This document shows, in pieces, positions 1 through 7,071 of a stretch of DNA of 44,510 nt (its first letter is position 1; every line of letters begins with the position of its first letter). The stretch is from Deltaproteobacteria bacterium (GTDB lineage: Bacteria > Desulfobacterota > Dissulfuribacteria > Dissulfuribacterales > UBA5754). The notes under the pieces were generated by a model. That model did not search any database. It had not been told where the DNA came from and was given only the letters and a program-made list of their open reading frames with translations. The stretch lies in contig JAINCN010000050.1 of assembly GCA_036574075.1 (NCBI GenBank), forward strand, positions 1 through 44,510. The letters run 5' to 3'. The position numbers and the translations under genes were made by a program.

Positions 1-46
1 ACCTTTCCACAAGCTAGCGGAAAGGAGAAAATCCAAATTTCCTGGC

Positions 47-1078
47 ATGGAGATGGGGTTACCTTCGAAGACAAAAGATGATGGCACTGCTAAAAATTTT
101 TTCCCCATGAATCCCAATACGCTTCACCAGCAACCATCACTTTCCATCGTTTGTCCGCTGCACAATGAAGAGGAGAATGTGGAGCCTTTTTTTGCACGGC
201 TCCTTCCTGCGCTTTACGAAACGCGGGAATCTTTCGAGATCGTCTGCGTCAATGACGGAAGTGAGGATGCAACACTCGATCGGATCCTGGAAATACAAAA
301 GGCCCATGCCTCCCTGCACCTTCGCATCATAGATTTATCCCGCAATTTCGGTAAAGAAGCCGCCCTTTCGTGTGGCCTCCATCACGCCTGCGGCAAGGCC
401 GTCATTCCCATTGATGCAGACTTGCAGCACCCTCCTGAGGTCATTCGCGAGATGGTGGCCTTATGGCGGCAAGGCTTTGAAGTGGTTCTGCCCCAAAGGA
501 TCGATCGCGCATCCGACACCATCATAAGACGCATAACATCGCAGTGGTTTTACCGTCTGTTCAACATGATTTCCGAACACCCCATCCCCCCGAACGTGGG
601 AGATTTCCGTTTAATGGATCGAAAGGTCGTCGATGCCCTGAATCTCTTGCCTGAGCGGCAACGCTTCATGAAGGGCCTGTTCGCATGGGTGGGATTCCGT
701 CAGGCAATCATCCCCTATGATTGTGAATCCCGTTCCTCGGGAAGGAGCAAGTTTTCCGTTTGGCGACTCTGGAACCTTGCCCTCGATGGTATCTCCGCCT
801 TCTCCACCACGCCTCTTCGTATCTGGACGTACCTCGGACTTGTCATTGCCCTTCTTGCCCTATCCTATGGGACCTTCATCGTCGGAAAAGTCATTCTATT
901 CGGAAAAGATCTCCCAGGTTACGCATCCCTCATGACCGTCATCCTTTTCCTCGGCGGAATACAGCTCATCGGACTTGGAGTCCTTGGCGAATACCTGGGA
1001 CGCGTCTATCAGGAAACCAAACAAAGACCCCTGTACATCGTCCGTGCGAAATACGAGAATCCGCAGACACATAGTTGA
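47..1078 (+). CDS. Membrane-anchored family 2 glycosyltransferase (DPM1/GtrB/ArnC-like)
   Basis: Probably transfers a sugar from a nucleotide donor to a polyprenyl phosphate at the inner membrane, for surface-polysaccharide modification. The GT-A start LSIVCPLHNEEENV is at about residues 32-45, an acidic VNDGSEDAT stretch at about 68-76, and the metal-binding region IDADLQHPPE at about 122-131. Two hydrophobic helices near residues 258-325 and the ending GEYLGRVYQETKQRPLY are typical of the GtrB/DPM1-like group, and 343 aa is a normal length. The ATG at 107 (residue 21) is an alternative start because homologues begin close to the LSIV strand. A purine-rich AAAGGAG at 21-27 lies too far from either ATG to decide. 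A methyltransferase and a second glycosyltransferase follow on the same strand, so a polysaccharide locus is likely. The substrate is unknown. Confidence 0.9.
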   Translation: MEMGLPSKTKDDGTAKNFFPMNPNTLHQQPSLSIVCPLHNEEENVEPFFARLLPALYETRESFEIVCVNDGSEDATLDRILEIQKAHASLHLRIIDLSRNFGKEAALSCGLHHACGKAVIPIDADLQHPPEVIREMVALWRQGFEVVLPQRIDRASDTIIRRITSQWFYRLFNMISEHPIPPNVGDFRLMDRKVVDALNLLPERQRFMKGLFAWVGFRQAIIPYDCESRSSGRSKFSVWRLWNLALDGISAFSTTPLRIWTYLGLVIALLALSYGTFIVGKVILFGKDLPGYASLMTVILFLGGIQLIGLGVLGEYLGRVYQETKQRPLYIVRAKYENPQTHS

Positions 1079-1105
1079 CTGCAAGGATTTTCCTTCACAG
1101 AGTAA

Positions 1106-1280
1106 CCTGAATCCATGAGATATGCAGTCAAGCATTTGATTTTACACAATAAGCCTACGGCATGGGTATTTGTTCCGTGCGGCAAATAGCCCCCGTCCAT
1201 GGGGGCAGATTTGCCGTTCGAGCCCCGTCCTTGGGCGCCTCACTCCACAAAAACCCTGGCCGTAGGCTCACGGATTCAGG
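1106..1280 (+). repeat. Dispersed structured element, family 1, copy A
   Basis: This 175-bp intergenic element is bounded by near-perfect inverted ends, CCTGAATCCATGAG (1106-1119) and CTCACGGATTCAGG (1267-1280), matching at 13 of 14 positions. Inside is a core at 1152-1268 with a 10-bp inverted repeat AGCCTACGGC/GCCGTAGGCT. Nested within it are GGCAAAT/ATTTGCC and a CCCC...GGGG hairpin around CGTCCATG. Related copies lie at about 3636, 6657, 8771, 15405 and 41958. It separates the first glycosyltransferase from the methyltransferase. It encodes no convincing protein; a MITE-like or structured-RNA element is inferred. Confidence 0.85.
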
Positions 1281-1301
1281 AGTAAATATGGAGAAACATG
1301 C

Positions 1302-2462
1302 ATGCCCAACGTCTCCCAAGTCGACATCATCTTCTTTCCTGATCCGGAACTCACAGGCACCCAAGAATACGTACTGGGGGTCAGCGAACTCAAGAAACGT
1401 CTTCCATCGACCTGCAAGTGGTATGAGCAAACCCACGCAAAGCATTTGCCCTCGGAAAGTCTAAAGCTCTACGGTAAGTCGCCATGGGTCCTCCTCGTCC
1501 TCACAAGCTCCATCCTGATCAGCGACCATCTCGTGGAAGAATTGTTTTCGGTCGCAAAAGAAAGCGGCCGGACCTGCGTCCTTCCTGAGGATCCTCGCGG
1601 TCTTCCCGGGAATTTCCCTCTGGATTACACTACACGGCCAGGTTTTGACCGTTTTGTAAGGCAACTGACCCAAAGGGAGCGGTGGCGCGAGTACGATGGC
1701 CGGACTCCCTGGATCATGCTGGCGCGTCGGGATGATGCGTCCGAACTCCTGGAAAAACGGATCCCCTTGATCGAATTGCCCTTCCGAACCGCATCCCCAC
1801 CCCTCATCGCCACGCATGCATTCGTCCATTCATACGCCGACTACTTTCATCATGATCGGGCGGAGATGCTCCATCTCCTGCCAGCCAACGTACAAAGCCT
1901 TCTCGATGTCGGTGGTGGTTTGGGAAATTTCGCATTCTCCTTCCTGAAGGAAAGAAGCGGCCGGGCTGTACTGGTGGAGCCCGTTCCAAAGGTCGCAGAG
2001 ATCGCCCGAAAAAGGGGGCTCAGCGTCATACAAGGGGATTTCTTATCCGTTTCAATCGACGAAAAATTCGATTGTGTCTCATTTCTCGATGTCTTGGAGC
2101 ATCTGCCGGATCCGGCCTTCGCCCTCAGTAGGGCCCGTGCATGCCTCAATCCTGGGGGATATCTCCTTCTATCTGTTCCCAATATCGGTCATTGGTCGAT
2201 CGTCAGAGACCTTTTGGAAGGTCAATTCGACTACCAGCCGGCGGGCATCCTCTGCATAACACATCTGCGTTTTTTCACGTGCTCTTCATTGAGAACGCTC
2301 ATTGAAGACGCAGGATTCAGGATCATGCGATGGGAAAATGTGCACTCGCCCCCGAATAACAATTTTCTTCTCTTGCTGAATAATGCCGCCAAGGCCGGAA
2401 TAAAACCGGATCTTACAAACCTCTCTACCGAAAGCTTCCATGTCCTCGCGGTCTGCGATTGA
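1302..2462 (+). CDS. SAM-dependent methyltransferase with an unknown N-terminal domain
   Basis: The C-terminal half (about 170-386) is a class I SAM methyltransferase fold. Motif I is LDVGGGLGNF (201-210), the acidic end of strand 2 is VLVEPVPK, QGDF follows at about 244-247, and FLDVLEHLPDP (261-271) matches the Methyltransf_11/23 style of motif. LNPGGYLLLSVPN is the post-core strand. The first 150 residues form a separate region with no family I recognise, containing a hydrophobic strand (WVLLVLTSSILI, about 62-73). The gene overlaps the downstream glycosyltransferase by 23 bp, suggesting translational coupling and a shared role in modifying a glycan or lipid-linked sugar. The substrate cannot be told from sequence. 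Confidence 0.85.
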   Translation: MPNVSQVDIIFFPDPELTGTQEYVLGVSELKKRLPSTCKWYEQTHAKHLPSESLKLYGKSPWVLLVLTSSILISDHLVEELFSVAKESGRTCVLPEDPRGLPGNFPLDYTTRPGFDRFVRQLTQRERWREYDGRTPWIMLARRDDASELLEKRIPLIELPFRTASPPLIATHAFVHSYADYFHHDRAEMLHLLPANVQSLLDVGGGLGNFAFSFLKERSGRAVLVEPVPKVAEIARKRGLSVIQGDFLSVSIDEKFDCVSFLDVLEHLPDPAFALSRARACLNPGGYLLLSVPNIGHWSIVRDLLEGQFDYQPAGILCITHLRFFTCSSLRTLIEDAGFRIMRWENVHSPPNNNFLLLLNNAAKAGIKPDLTNLSTESFHVLAVCD

Positions 2463-3543
2463 TATCATCGTTGTCAATTATCGAAGCGCATCCGACGTCA
2501 TCACGGCGCTGGCCCCCCTTCTTCCCTGGCAGCACGGATGCGTATGGGTGGTCGAAAATACTGAAGATTCTCTCGAAGCCGATTATCTAAGGGAAAAACT
2601 TTCCGATCACATCCGACTTTTGACGCCCACTGTCAATCTCGGATTTGGAAAAGGCTGTAATCTGGCCTTTGACTCATCCACTGCGCCCTACATTTTTCTT
2701 CTGAATCCCGATGCCCGCATCAAGGAACGCGATATTCTCTTGCTCGCTGAAGAAATGGACTGTATGTCCTGCTGGGGTGCCTTGGCGCCGGCAACTTTCT
2801 GGGACCCTGAGCATCGTTTCCTGATTCCGAGCCTCCTTCCGGAGACCCCGACTGTTTGGGCTGCGCTCTCACTCGCGAACAAGCACCCCTGTTTTGCCCG
2901 ACTTCTCTTCTCTTTTTACCTAAAATGGCAGCAAAGGTTGATGTCCGCCAAAGGAGTCTCAGTCGTCGACTTTCTGAGCGGATCCGTCATGCTCGTGCGA
3001 CGAGAGGCGGCACTCCGATCCGGAGGACTATTCGATCCACGCTATTTCATGTTTTATGAAGACGCCGACCTTTCCCAAAGGCTAAGGCACCGCGGCTACA
3101 AGCTTGGTATCCTGCCAAAGGCCAGGTCTGTGCATGAATGGAGGAACAAACCCTTCAAGCTTCATCTAATGGCAGAAAGCGGGCAAATATACCGCTCCCT
3201 ACATTTTCCGCTCACATCAAAGATACGCATACCGCTGAATTTATTCGGCCGGGCACTGTGTCAGCCGAACAGTCATCAATGGAGCACAGATTTGGGATCA
3301 CTCAATGGACCGGCCGAGCTCAACGCACGCCTCAAAGGCAGAGGAGTCATGGCTCTAAGCCCCAACAGGGCAGGAATCCCAGCAATTTTTCGCCCAGCGG
3401 GCACGCCGCCGGCCATCTTCGAAAAGGAAGACTGGTCACGCCTGGAGCCAGGAACTTACACCATCGTTTGCGGGGAAATGGACAAAATACGCAAGATTCA
3501 ATATTGGATGACATTTAAAAAAATGGACCGCCGTCCCGCATAG
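2440..3543 (+). CDS. Family 2 glycosyltransferase, rhamnosyltransferase (WbbL)-like
   Basis: A soluble GT-A enzyme probably adding a sugar, possibly rhamnose, to a cell-surface glycan. The opening strand IDIIVVNYRSASDV (7-20) is followed by NLGFGKGCNLA (66-76) and the donor/metal site FLLNPDARI (86-94). In the second half, DFLSGSVMLVRREA, GGLFDPRYFMFYEDADLS and RLRHRGY are the acceptor-side motifs of the WbbL/rhamnosyltransferase group. The last 100 residues or so are less typical and end in a basic tail. Its start lies within the methyltransferase reading frame (23-bp overlap). No further polysaccharide gene follows, so this appears to be the edge of the locus. Confidence 0.85.
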   Translation: MSSRSAIDIIVVNYRSASDVITALAPLLPWQHGCVWVVENTEDSLEADYLREKLSDHIRLLTPTVNLGFGKGCNLAFDSSTAPYIFLLNPDARIKERDILLLAEEMDCMSCWGALAPATFWDPEHRFLIPSLLPETPTVWAALSLANKHPCFARLLFSFYLKWQQRLMSAKGVSVVDFLSGSVMLVRREAALRSGGLFDPRYFMFYEDADLSQRLRHRGYKLGILPKARSVHEWRNKPFKLHLMAESGQIYRSLHFPLTSKIRIPLNLFGRALCQPNSHQWSTDLGSLNGPAELNARLKGRGVMALSPNRAGIPAIFRPAGTPPAIFEKEDWSRLEPGTYTIVCGEMDKIRKIQYWMTFKKMDRRPA

Positions 3544-3635
3544 GACCCATTTTCGAAAGGAAGCCTCCTGTAATGAAGTTTGCAGATTTACCGACAAGGA
3601 TGTAACGAGCACCTTAATTCATGAAGCGGTGACTG

Positions 3636-3705
3636 GGGCGTTTGTTCCGTGCGCCTGCCTGTCGGCAGACAGGGCAAATAGCCCCGTCCTTTGGGAGCGG
3701 ATTTG
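3636..3705 (+). repeat. Dispersed element, family 1, copy E (decayed)
   Basis: The segments GTTTGTTCCGTGC, GGCAAATAGCCCCGTCC and GCGGATTT match the core of copies A and C in the same order and orientation. The CCTGAATCC ends and outer stem are not recognisable. The core is interrupted after GTTCCGTGC by an inserted palindromic sequence (next entry). This is a degraded relic. Confidence 0.6.
3654..3673. repeat. 20-bp near-palindrome inserted in element E
   Basis: CCTGCCTGTCGGCAGACAGG is nearly self-complementary: 9 of its 10 symmetric pairs match. It interrupts the family 1 core between GTTCCGTGC and GGCAAATAG. Short palindromes of this CCTGTCTGC type are scattered in many bacterial genomes; that is recollection, not a search result. 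Confidence 0.6.
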
Positions 3706-3944
3706 ACTGCAAGGCCTAGTTCAGGGTATGTAGTCAGAAATCTCTTCGTTAACTCGTTCTTGGGCCCAAAAGCATGCGATGGAAACGGATAGGATACCGA
3801 CTGTTGGCCAGCTCCACTCCTGACCGGGGCGCCGGAGGTGGGGATGAAGCAAGATAAGGAAAGGAGGTGAACATGAAATAGGGATGTCATCTATTAGCGC
3901 CCCATAATCCAAAGACCATTTTTTACAAAAAGGGGGCATGCATC

Positions 3945-4436
3945 ATGAGTATGAAAAAACATAGTAAAATTTTCTTGACATTGTGGCTGTGCATCTCACT
4001 CTTTACAGCTTTTGCAGGTTACTCGCAGGCAGCGGGCACTCCAGCAGGAGCAATCGCTAACTATGATGGGAAACAGTATGTGGTACTAATCAACTTCAGC
4101 TCTGCATATTCAGCGGCACAGATCGATCTTGGAACAAATATAGCCCAGAATCTTATCAACCAATATTCATCTTCGTCGATGACGGCACAGGTATTCACAC
4201 ATACCCAGTTGGCACAGATGGGATGGACAGATGCCGACGCACTGCACGCCGCGCTTGTCCCATACGTTGGGTCTGTCGAGGCCTATTTTTACATAACCGC
4301 CACGAAAGTCGCCAATCCCTCATCCGGGACGAATCTTCGATTTGACTTAAAAATTTATACGGAAAGCGTGCCTAATGGGATGTACATAGGAGCTTTTGAG
4401 TTAAGCGAGCCTTTAGTTAATAGTTTTATTCAATAA
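3945..4436 (+). CDS. Small secreted protein of unknown function
   Basis: A 163-residue protein I do not recognise. Residues 1-30 form a Sec signal peptide: basic MSMKKHSK, a hydrophobic core IFLTLWLCISLFTAFAG, then a probable cut after SQAA. The mature part is about 130 aa, rich in Ala, Ser and Asn, with alternating hydrophobic stretches (KQYVVLINFSSAYSAAQIDLG; VEAYFYITATKV; LRFDLKIYTES) that suggest a beta-rich periplasmic or outer-membrane-attached domain. There is no lipobox, and mature cysteines are absent. AGGGGG about 9 bases upstream supports the ATG. The gene is visibly more AT-rich than its neighbours and is followed by a perfect inverted repeat, suggesting acquisition by transfer. 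Confidence 0.7.
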   Translation: MSMKKHSKIFLTLWLCISLFTAFAGYSQAAGTPAGAIANYDGKQYVVLINFSSAYSAAQIDLGTNIAQNLINQYSSSSMTAQVFTHTQLAQMGWTDADALHAALVPYVGSVEAYFYITATKVANPSSGTNLRFDLKIYTESVPNGMYIGAFELSEPLVNSFIQ

Positions 4437-4458
4437 CTGTAACTCTCTGGACACTGTT

Positions 4459-4503
4459 AGTTCTTGTATAGAGATATATTTTACATATCTCTATACAAGA
4501 ACT
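4459..4503 (+). terminator. Perfect 19-bp inverted repeat after the secreted-protein gene
   Basis: AGTTCTTGTATAGAGATAT (4459-4477) and its exact complement (4485-4503) flank a 7-base loop, ATTTTAC. It sits 22 bp past the stop codon. A transcript would form a 19-bp hairpin, but no clean T-run follows on either strand. It may be a factor-assisted terminator, an mRNA 3' stabiliser, or the trace of a mobile element. The stem is AT-rich, unlike the host sequence. Confidence 0.55.
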
Positions 4504-4624
4504 CTATAATTTACAAAAAATACTTTTATAAAAATATTGTTCGATGCTACTTTACTGTACAACTAAAAAAATATTAGCTACAGATAAAATACATCGAGCT
4601 TATACAAAATTCTCCCTACAAAGG

Positions 4625-5251
4625 ATGAGGCGCTGTACGGCATTTCGTTACTGCCTCGTCCTTTTCTTCATGACTTTCCTGTCTCCTGCCCTAAATGATA
4701 CCGCCTGGGCGTGGCATACGCTCATGCATCCCATGATCGCACAGCGGGCCTTCGAGACCCTCCCGGAGTCCATGAAGGCGGAGCTGCGGCCCCATGTCCC
4801 CACGATCCTCTGGGGATCGACGGTCCCGGATCTCTTGTGGCAGGACTGGGAGAACCACGTCTGGGACGTCCATGGCAGGACAGGCGCCCAGGGCCGGGGA
4901 CCGGAAAAGATCGCTGAACTTTTGTCTTCCCTTGAGAGGATGCTCGCAGATGATCCGCGTGACTTGAATGAAATCGCCTTTCACATGGGCATCCTGTCGC
5001 ACTACATCTCGGACCTGAACCAGCCCTTGCATACGGACGACTACGCACCGGCGGAGGTCTGGGTCCACGGGATATACGAGGAAGACGCATGGATCCACGA
5101 GCATGAGGTCCCCATCGAGTTTCGGGGATTTTCCCTCTACACCGACCCATACTCGAGCGCACGGTCAGAGGCCGAAAGGGCGAATCACTATTATGAGGCC
5201 ATAATAAGGGCATACACGGAGGGAAACGGATTTGAAAGCGCCCGGGGGTGA
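4625..5251 (+). CDS. Secreted zinc-dependent phospholipase C / S1-P1 nuclease-like domain
   Basis: Likely an exported trinuclear-zinc phosphodiesterase-fold protein. The chosen ATG gives a 29-residue signal peptide ending DTAWA. Cleavage would leave tryptophan as the first mature residue (WHTLMH), as in phospholipase C and P1 nuclease, where the N-terminal Trp binds zinc. Further candidate ligands follow in family order: His in LMHPMIA, Asp in GSTVPD, His in ENHVWDVH, SHYISDLNQPLHTDD, and the final IHEHEVPIEF. The frame stays open upstream to 4544, but those residues are AT-rich and lack signal character. The ORF stops at TGA just after a G5 run, and the expected last helix continues in the next frame (GTG at 5248), so this is probably the N-terminal part of one frameshifted protein. 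Confidence 0.75.
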   Translation: MRRCTAFRYCLVLFFMTFLSPALNDTAWAWHTLMHPMIAQRAFETLPESMKAELRPHVPTILWGSTVPDLLWQDWENHVWDVHGRTGAQGRGPEKIAELLSSLERMLADDPRDLNEIAFHMGILSHYISDLNQPLHTDDYAPAEVWVHGIYEEDAWIHEHEVPIEFRGFSLYTDPYSSARSEAERANHYYEAIIRAYTEGNGFESARG

Positions 5252-6597
5252 CGGCCATCAACCTGCAACGGGCAGTGGATGCGACCGCAAACGCGTGGAG
5301 GACCGCCTGGGCCGCGGCCGTTTCGCAAGGGCCGACCATCGGCCTGCGGGTAAACGCGGCCGGCCTTGAACCCGGCGCCACATTTCGACTCTTTGTATCC
5401 GTCCTCCCGGGACATGGACAGGACATGGAGGCGGATGTCTACCTCGCGCTCTGGCAGGATGGCTCCGGATTCCTGTTCCTCGCTCCCGATGGCGCGTTCA
5501 GACCACAGGCGGCACCCGCCATATCCGCGTGGCAAGTCCGGGCCCTCGAAGAGACGGAATGCCTCGCCGGACTCGTTCCACCACAGGCCCCGCCTGGCAG
5601 ATACGCATGGTGCGCCGCATTCGTCCGGCCAGGAGGAGACCCGCTGGATCCGGATTCATGGCTGGGGGATCCGGCTGTTGTCCCATCCACCGTGAGGCCC
5701 CTCTCCCTCGTCCGCGTCGCAGACCTCTCTGACGAGGTCTATCTGCTTCCGGCTGGAAGACCGGGTGACGAGTCCGTCTCCCTGCTTCCGCTCAGACAGT
5801 GGGACTTTCTCTTTCTTGGAGGCCTTACCGACAACCCGGCGACTGCAGAGGACGAAGGCGGGACGGATCCCCTCATCCCTGGGGCATTCAACCACCTGAT
5901 GCTTTATATGGGCCGGGACCGCTCGGGGACTGCGTACGGGCTGGAAATGACCACAAACCTCTCGTTTGATGATCCGTATCTCCGGATCGTGAGACTGCCG
6001 GAACTGGAGCGTGCTCCCGCTGGATCAGAAAACCTCCGCCTCCCTCTTATGACAAAAGACGTACAGGCCTATGAAAACCGCTGGGCAAAAAGGCTTTTGC
6101 CGGGGCACAGGGACAGGCTTGGCTCTGTTGGGCCAACGGTTCTCGAACAATTCCAAAGGGACATGGAAAACGGATTTCCGTACGACCTGGAATTCAGGTG
6201 GTCAGGGAATCTCGAGGACAAGAGGATATTTCTGGTGGACGACGGGAGGGAAAACGGCGGGAGCTGTACGGACTACTGGCTTTCACTCCTCGAGGACTTC
6301 GGCGGGATCTGTGTGCGGGGTTCAAGGATATCAGCTGCGGAACTGGAGGATTATTTCCTGAACGATCCTGAAGGATCCCGGGCCGTCGTTCCGGACACCC
6401 TGAATCCCTTTTCGTTCTCCCTTACAGTGAAGGACGTGATCGGCCTCGGATTTCATGCCATTGACCCGCCACCGCACCGCTTTTCATGCGACGGCAGTCA
6501 GGAAACGGGGCTACCCATCCCGGATCGGATCATGACAAAGAGTCCTGATCTCATGGATATCGAGCCCGTCGATCCGGATCACCTTCCGATTTTTTGA
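5248..6597 (+). CDS. Continuation of the phospholipase-like protein with an NlpC/P60 (YiiX)-like cysteine hydrolase domain
   Basis: The first 25 residues (NLQRAVDATANAWRTAWAAA) look like the final helix of the zinc phospholipase domain encoded just upstream, not a normal protein start. A beta-rich region (about 30-175, LRVNAAGLEPGATFRLFVSV) follows. Then comes a segment resembling the circularly permuted NlpC/P60 or YiiX family: QWDFLFLGG, then PGAFNHLMLYMG with a candidate catalytic His at about 216, and GGSCTDYWLSLLED with a candidate Cys at about 342. The GTG start overlaps the upstream stop (GTGA). As a stand-alone ORF it has no signal peptide, which again argues that it is the back half of a frameshifted secreted protein. 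The hydrolase assignment is moderate. Confidence 0.6.
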   Translation: MTAINLQRAVDATANAWRTAWAAAVSQGPTIGLRVNAAGLEPGATFRLFVSVLPGHGQDMEADVYLALWQDGSGFLFLAPDGAFRPQAAPAISAWQVRALEETECLAGLVPPQAPPGRYAWCAAFVRPGGDPLDPDSWLGDPAVVPSTVRPLSLVRVADLSDEVYLLPAGRPGDESVSLLPLRQWDFLFLGGLTDNPATAEDEGGTDPLIPGAFNHLMLYMGRDRSGTAYGLEMTTNLSFDDPYLRIVRLPELERAPAGSENLRLPLMTKDVQAYENRWAKRLLPGHRDRLGSVGPTVLEQFQRDMENGFPYDLEFRWSGNLEDKRIFLVDDGRENGGSCTDYWLSLLEDFGGICVRGSRISAAELEDYFLNDPEGSRAVVPDTLNPFSFSLTVKDVIGLGFHAIDPPPHRFSCDGSQETGLPIPDRIMTKSPDLMDIEPVDPDHLPIF

Positions 6598-6656
6598 GCG
6601 GCGTCACCATATCCGAGATGCAAACCCGCATAGCTGGCCGGCCGGGTGGAAAAATC

Positions 6657-6736
6657 CCTGAATCCGTGGACCGACGGCGCCCATCCATGGTGCCTCCATC
6701 CACAAATACCCCGGCCGTCAGCTTATTCTGAATCCG
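6657..6736 (+). repeat. Dispersed element, family 1, copy D (internally deleted)
   Basis: It begins with the CCTGAATCCGTGG end and the left stem CCGACGGC. It then jumps directly to the right half (GCCTCCATCCACAAATACC, then CCGGCCGTCAGCTTAT), so the central GGCAAAT...ATTTGCC part of copies A-C is missing. It lies between the hydrolase gene and the tRNA-Ser promoter. Confidence 0.7.
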
Positions 6737-6773
6737 TTTCGACGTCTATGATCTGCATATCATCAACTGGCCC

Positions 6774-6802
6774 TTGGCATAACGCCGTCCATTCGCTAAT
6801 GT
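6774..6802 (+). promoter_or_regulatory. Sigma-70 promoter for tRNA-Ser
   Basis: TTGGCA (6774-6779) and TAATGT (6797-6802) are separated by exactly 17 bases. The -10 ends 13 bases before the first tRNA base, placing the transcript start at about 6809. Confidence 0.65.
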
Positions 6803-6815
6803 AAGGTCCGTTTGT

Positions 6816-6908
6816 GGAGAGGTGCCCGAGCGGCTGAAGGGGCACGACTGGAAATCGTGTGTACGCCCAAAAGGTGTACCGTGGGTTCAAATCCCACCCT
6901 CTCCGCCA
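6816..6908 (+). tRNA. tRNA-Ser (anticodon GGA)
   Basis: A 93-nt class II tRNA with encoded CCA. The acceptor arms are GGAGAGG and CCTCTCC, with discriminator G. The anticodon stem CACGA/TCGTG encloses loop CTGGAAA, with anticodon GGA at 6850-6852. A long variable arm (GTACGCC...GGTGTAC) and the T-loop GGTTCAAATCC are present. It reads UCC and UCU serine codons. The SRP RNA gene follows directly. Confidence 0.97.
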
Positions 6909-6938
6909 TTGTCATATATCGCAATCCGTGGCTAAGAC
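6909..6938 (+). promoter_or_regulatory. Possible promoter for SRP RNA
   Basis: TTGTCA (6909-6914) is followed, after 17-18 bases, by a weak -10 (CTAAGA/TAAGAC, 6932-6938), about 16 bases before the RNA. Readthrough from the tRNA-Ser promoter is an alternative, since no terminator is seen between them. Confidence 0.35.
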
Positions 6939-6953
6939 CACATGACACGTTTT

Positions 6954-7055
6954 GATAGCCGGGTCCCGCGCAACGAAACTCTGTGAACCCCGCCAGGTCC
7001 GGAAGGAAGCAACGGTAGCAGATCCTTTCGTGTGCCGCGGGGGTGCCTGGCTATC
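6954..7055 (+). ncRNA. ffs: Signal recognition particle RNA (4.5S, small bacterial type)
   Basis: About 102 nt, closed by pairing of GATAGCC (6954-6960) with GGCTATC (7049-7055). The universally conserved domain IV segment is clear: GCCAGGTCCGGAAGGAAGCA followed by ACGGTAGCA on the other side of the apical hairpin, which binds Ffh. There is no Alu domain. The closing stem plus the following T-run acts as terminator. Its position just upstream of dnaX is common in proteobacteria. Confidence 0.95.
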
Positions 7056-7063
7056 TCTTTTTT
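7049..7063 (+). terminator. SRP RNA 3' end with T-run
   Basis: The 3' strand of the closing stem (7049-7055) is followed by TC and six T (7058-7063), nine bases before the dnaX start. It likely ends the SRP transcript, with some readthrough or a hidden promoter feeding dnaX. Confidence 0.55.
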
Positions 7064-7071
7064 GAGGCTCC

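Larger units (their letters stand above)
3544..3944. other. 401-bp intergenic stretch with decayed repeat and isolated strong RBS
   Basis: No supportable gene is seen. The stretch holds a decayed family 1 element (about 3636-3705), split by a 20-bp near-palindrome. It also has a very strong Shine-Dalgarno AAGGAGGTGA (3861-3870) followed at once by ATG AAA TAG (3873-3881). An AT-rich leader to the secreted-protein gene follows. I compared 3720-3900 by eye with c-di-GMP, cobalamin and TPP riboswitch cores and found no match. Confidence 0.6.

Noticed and set aside
3720-3900. Riboswitch (c-di-GMP, cobalamin or TPP) upstream of the secreted-protein gene
   Set aside because: None of the conserved core motifs could be aligned by eye.
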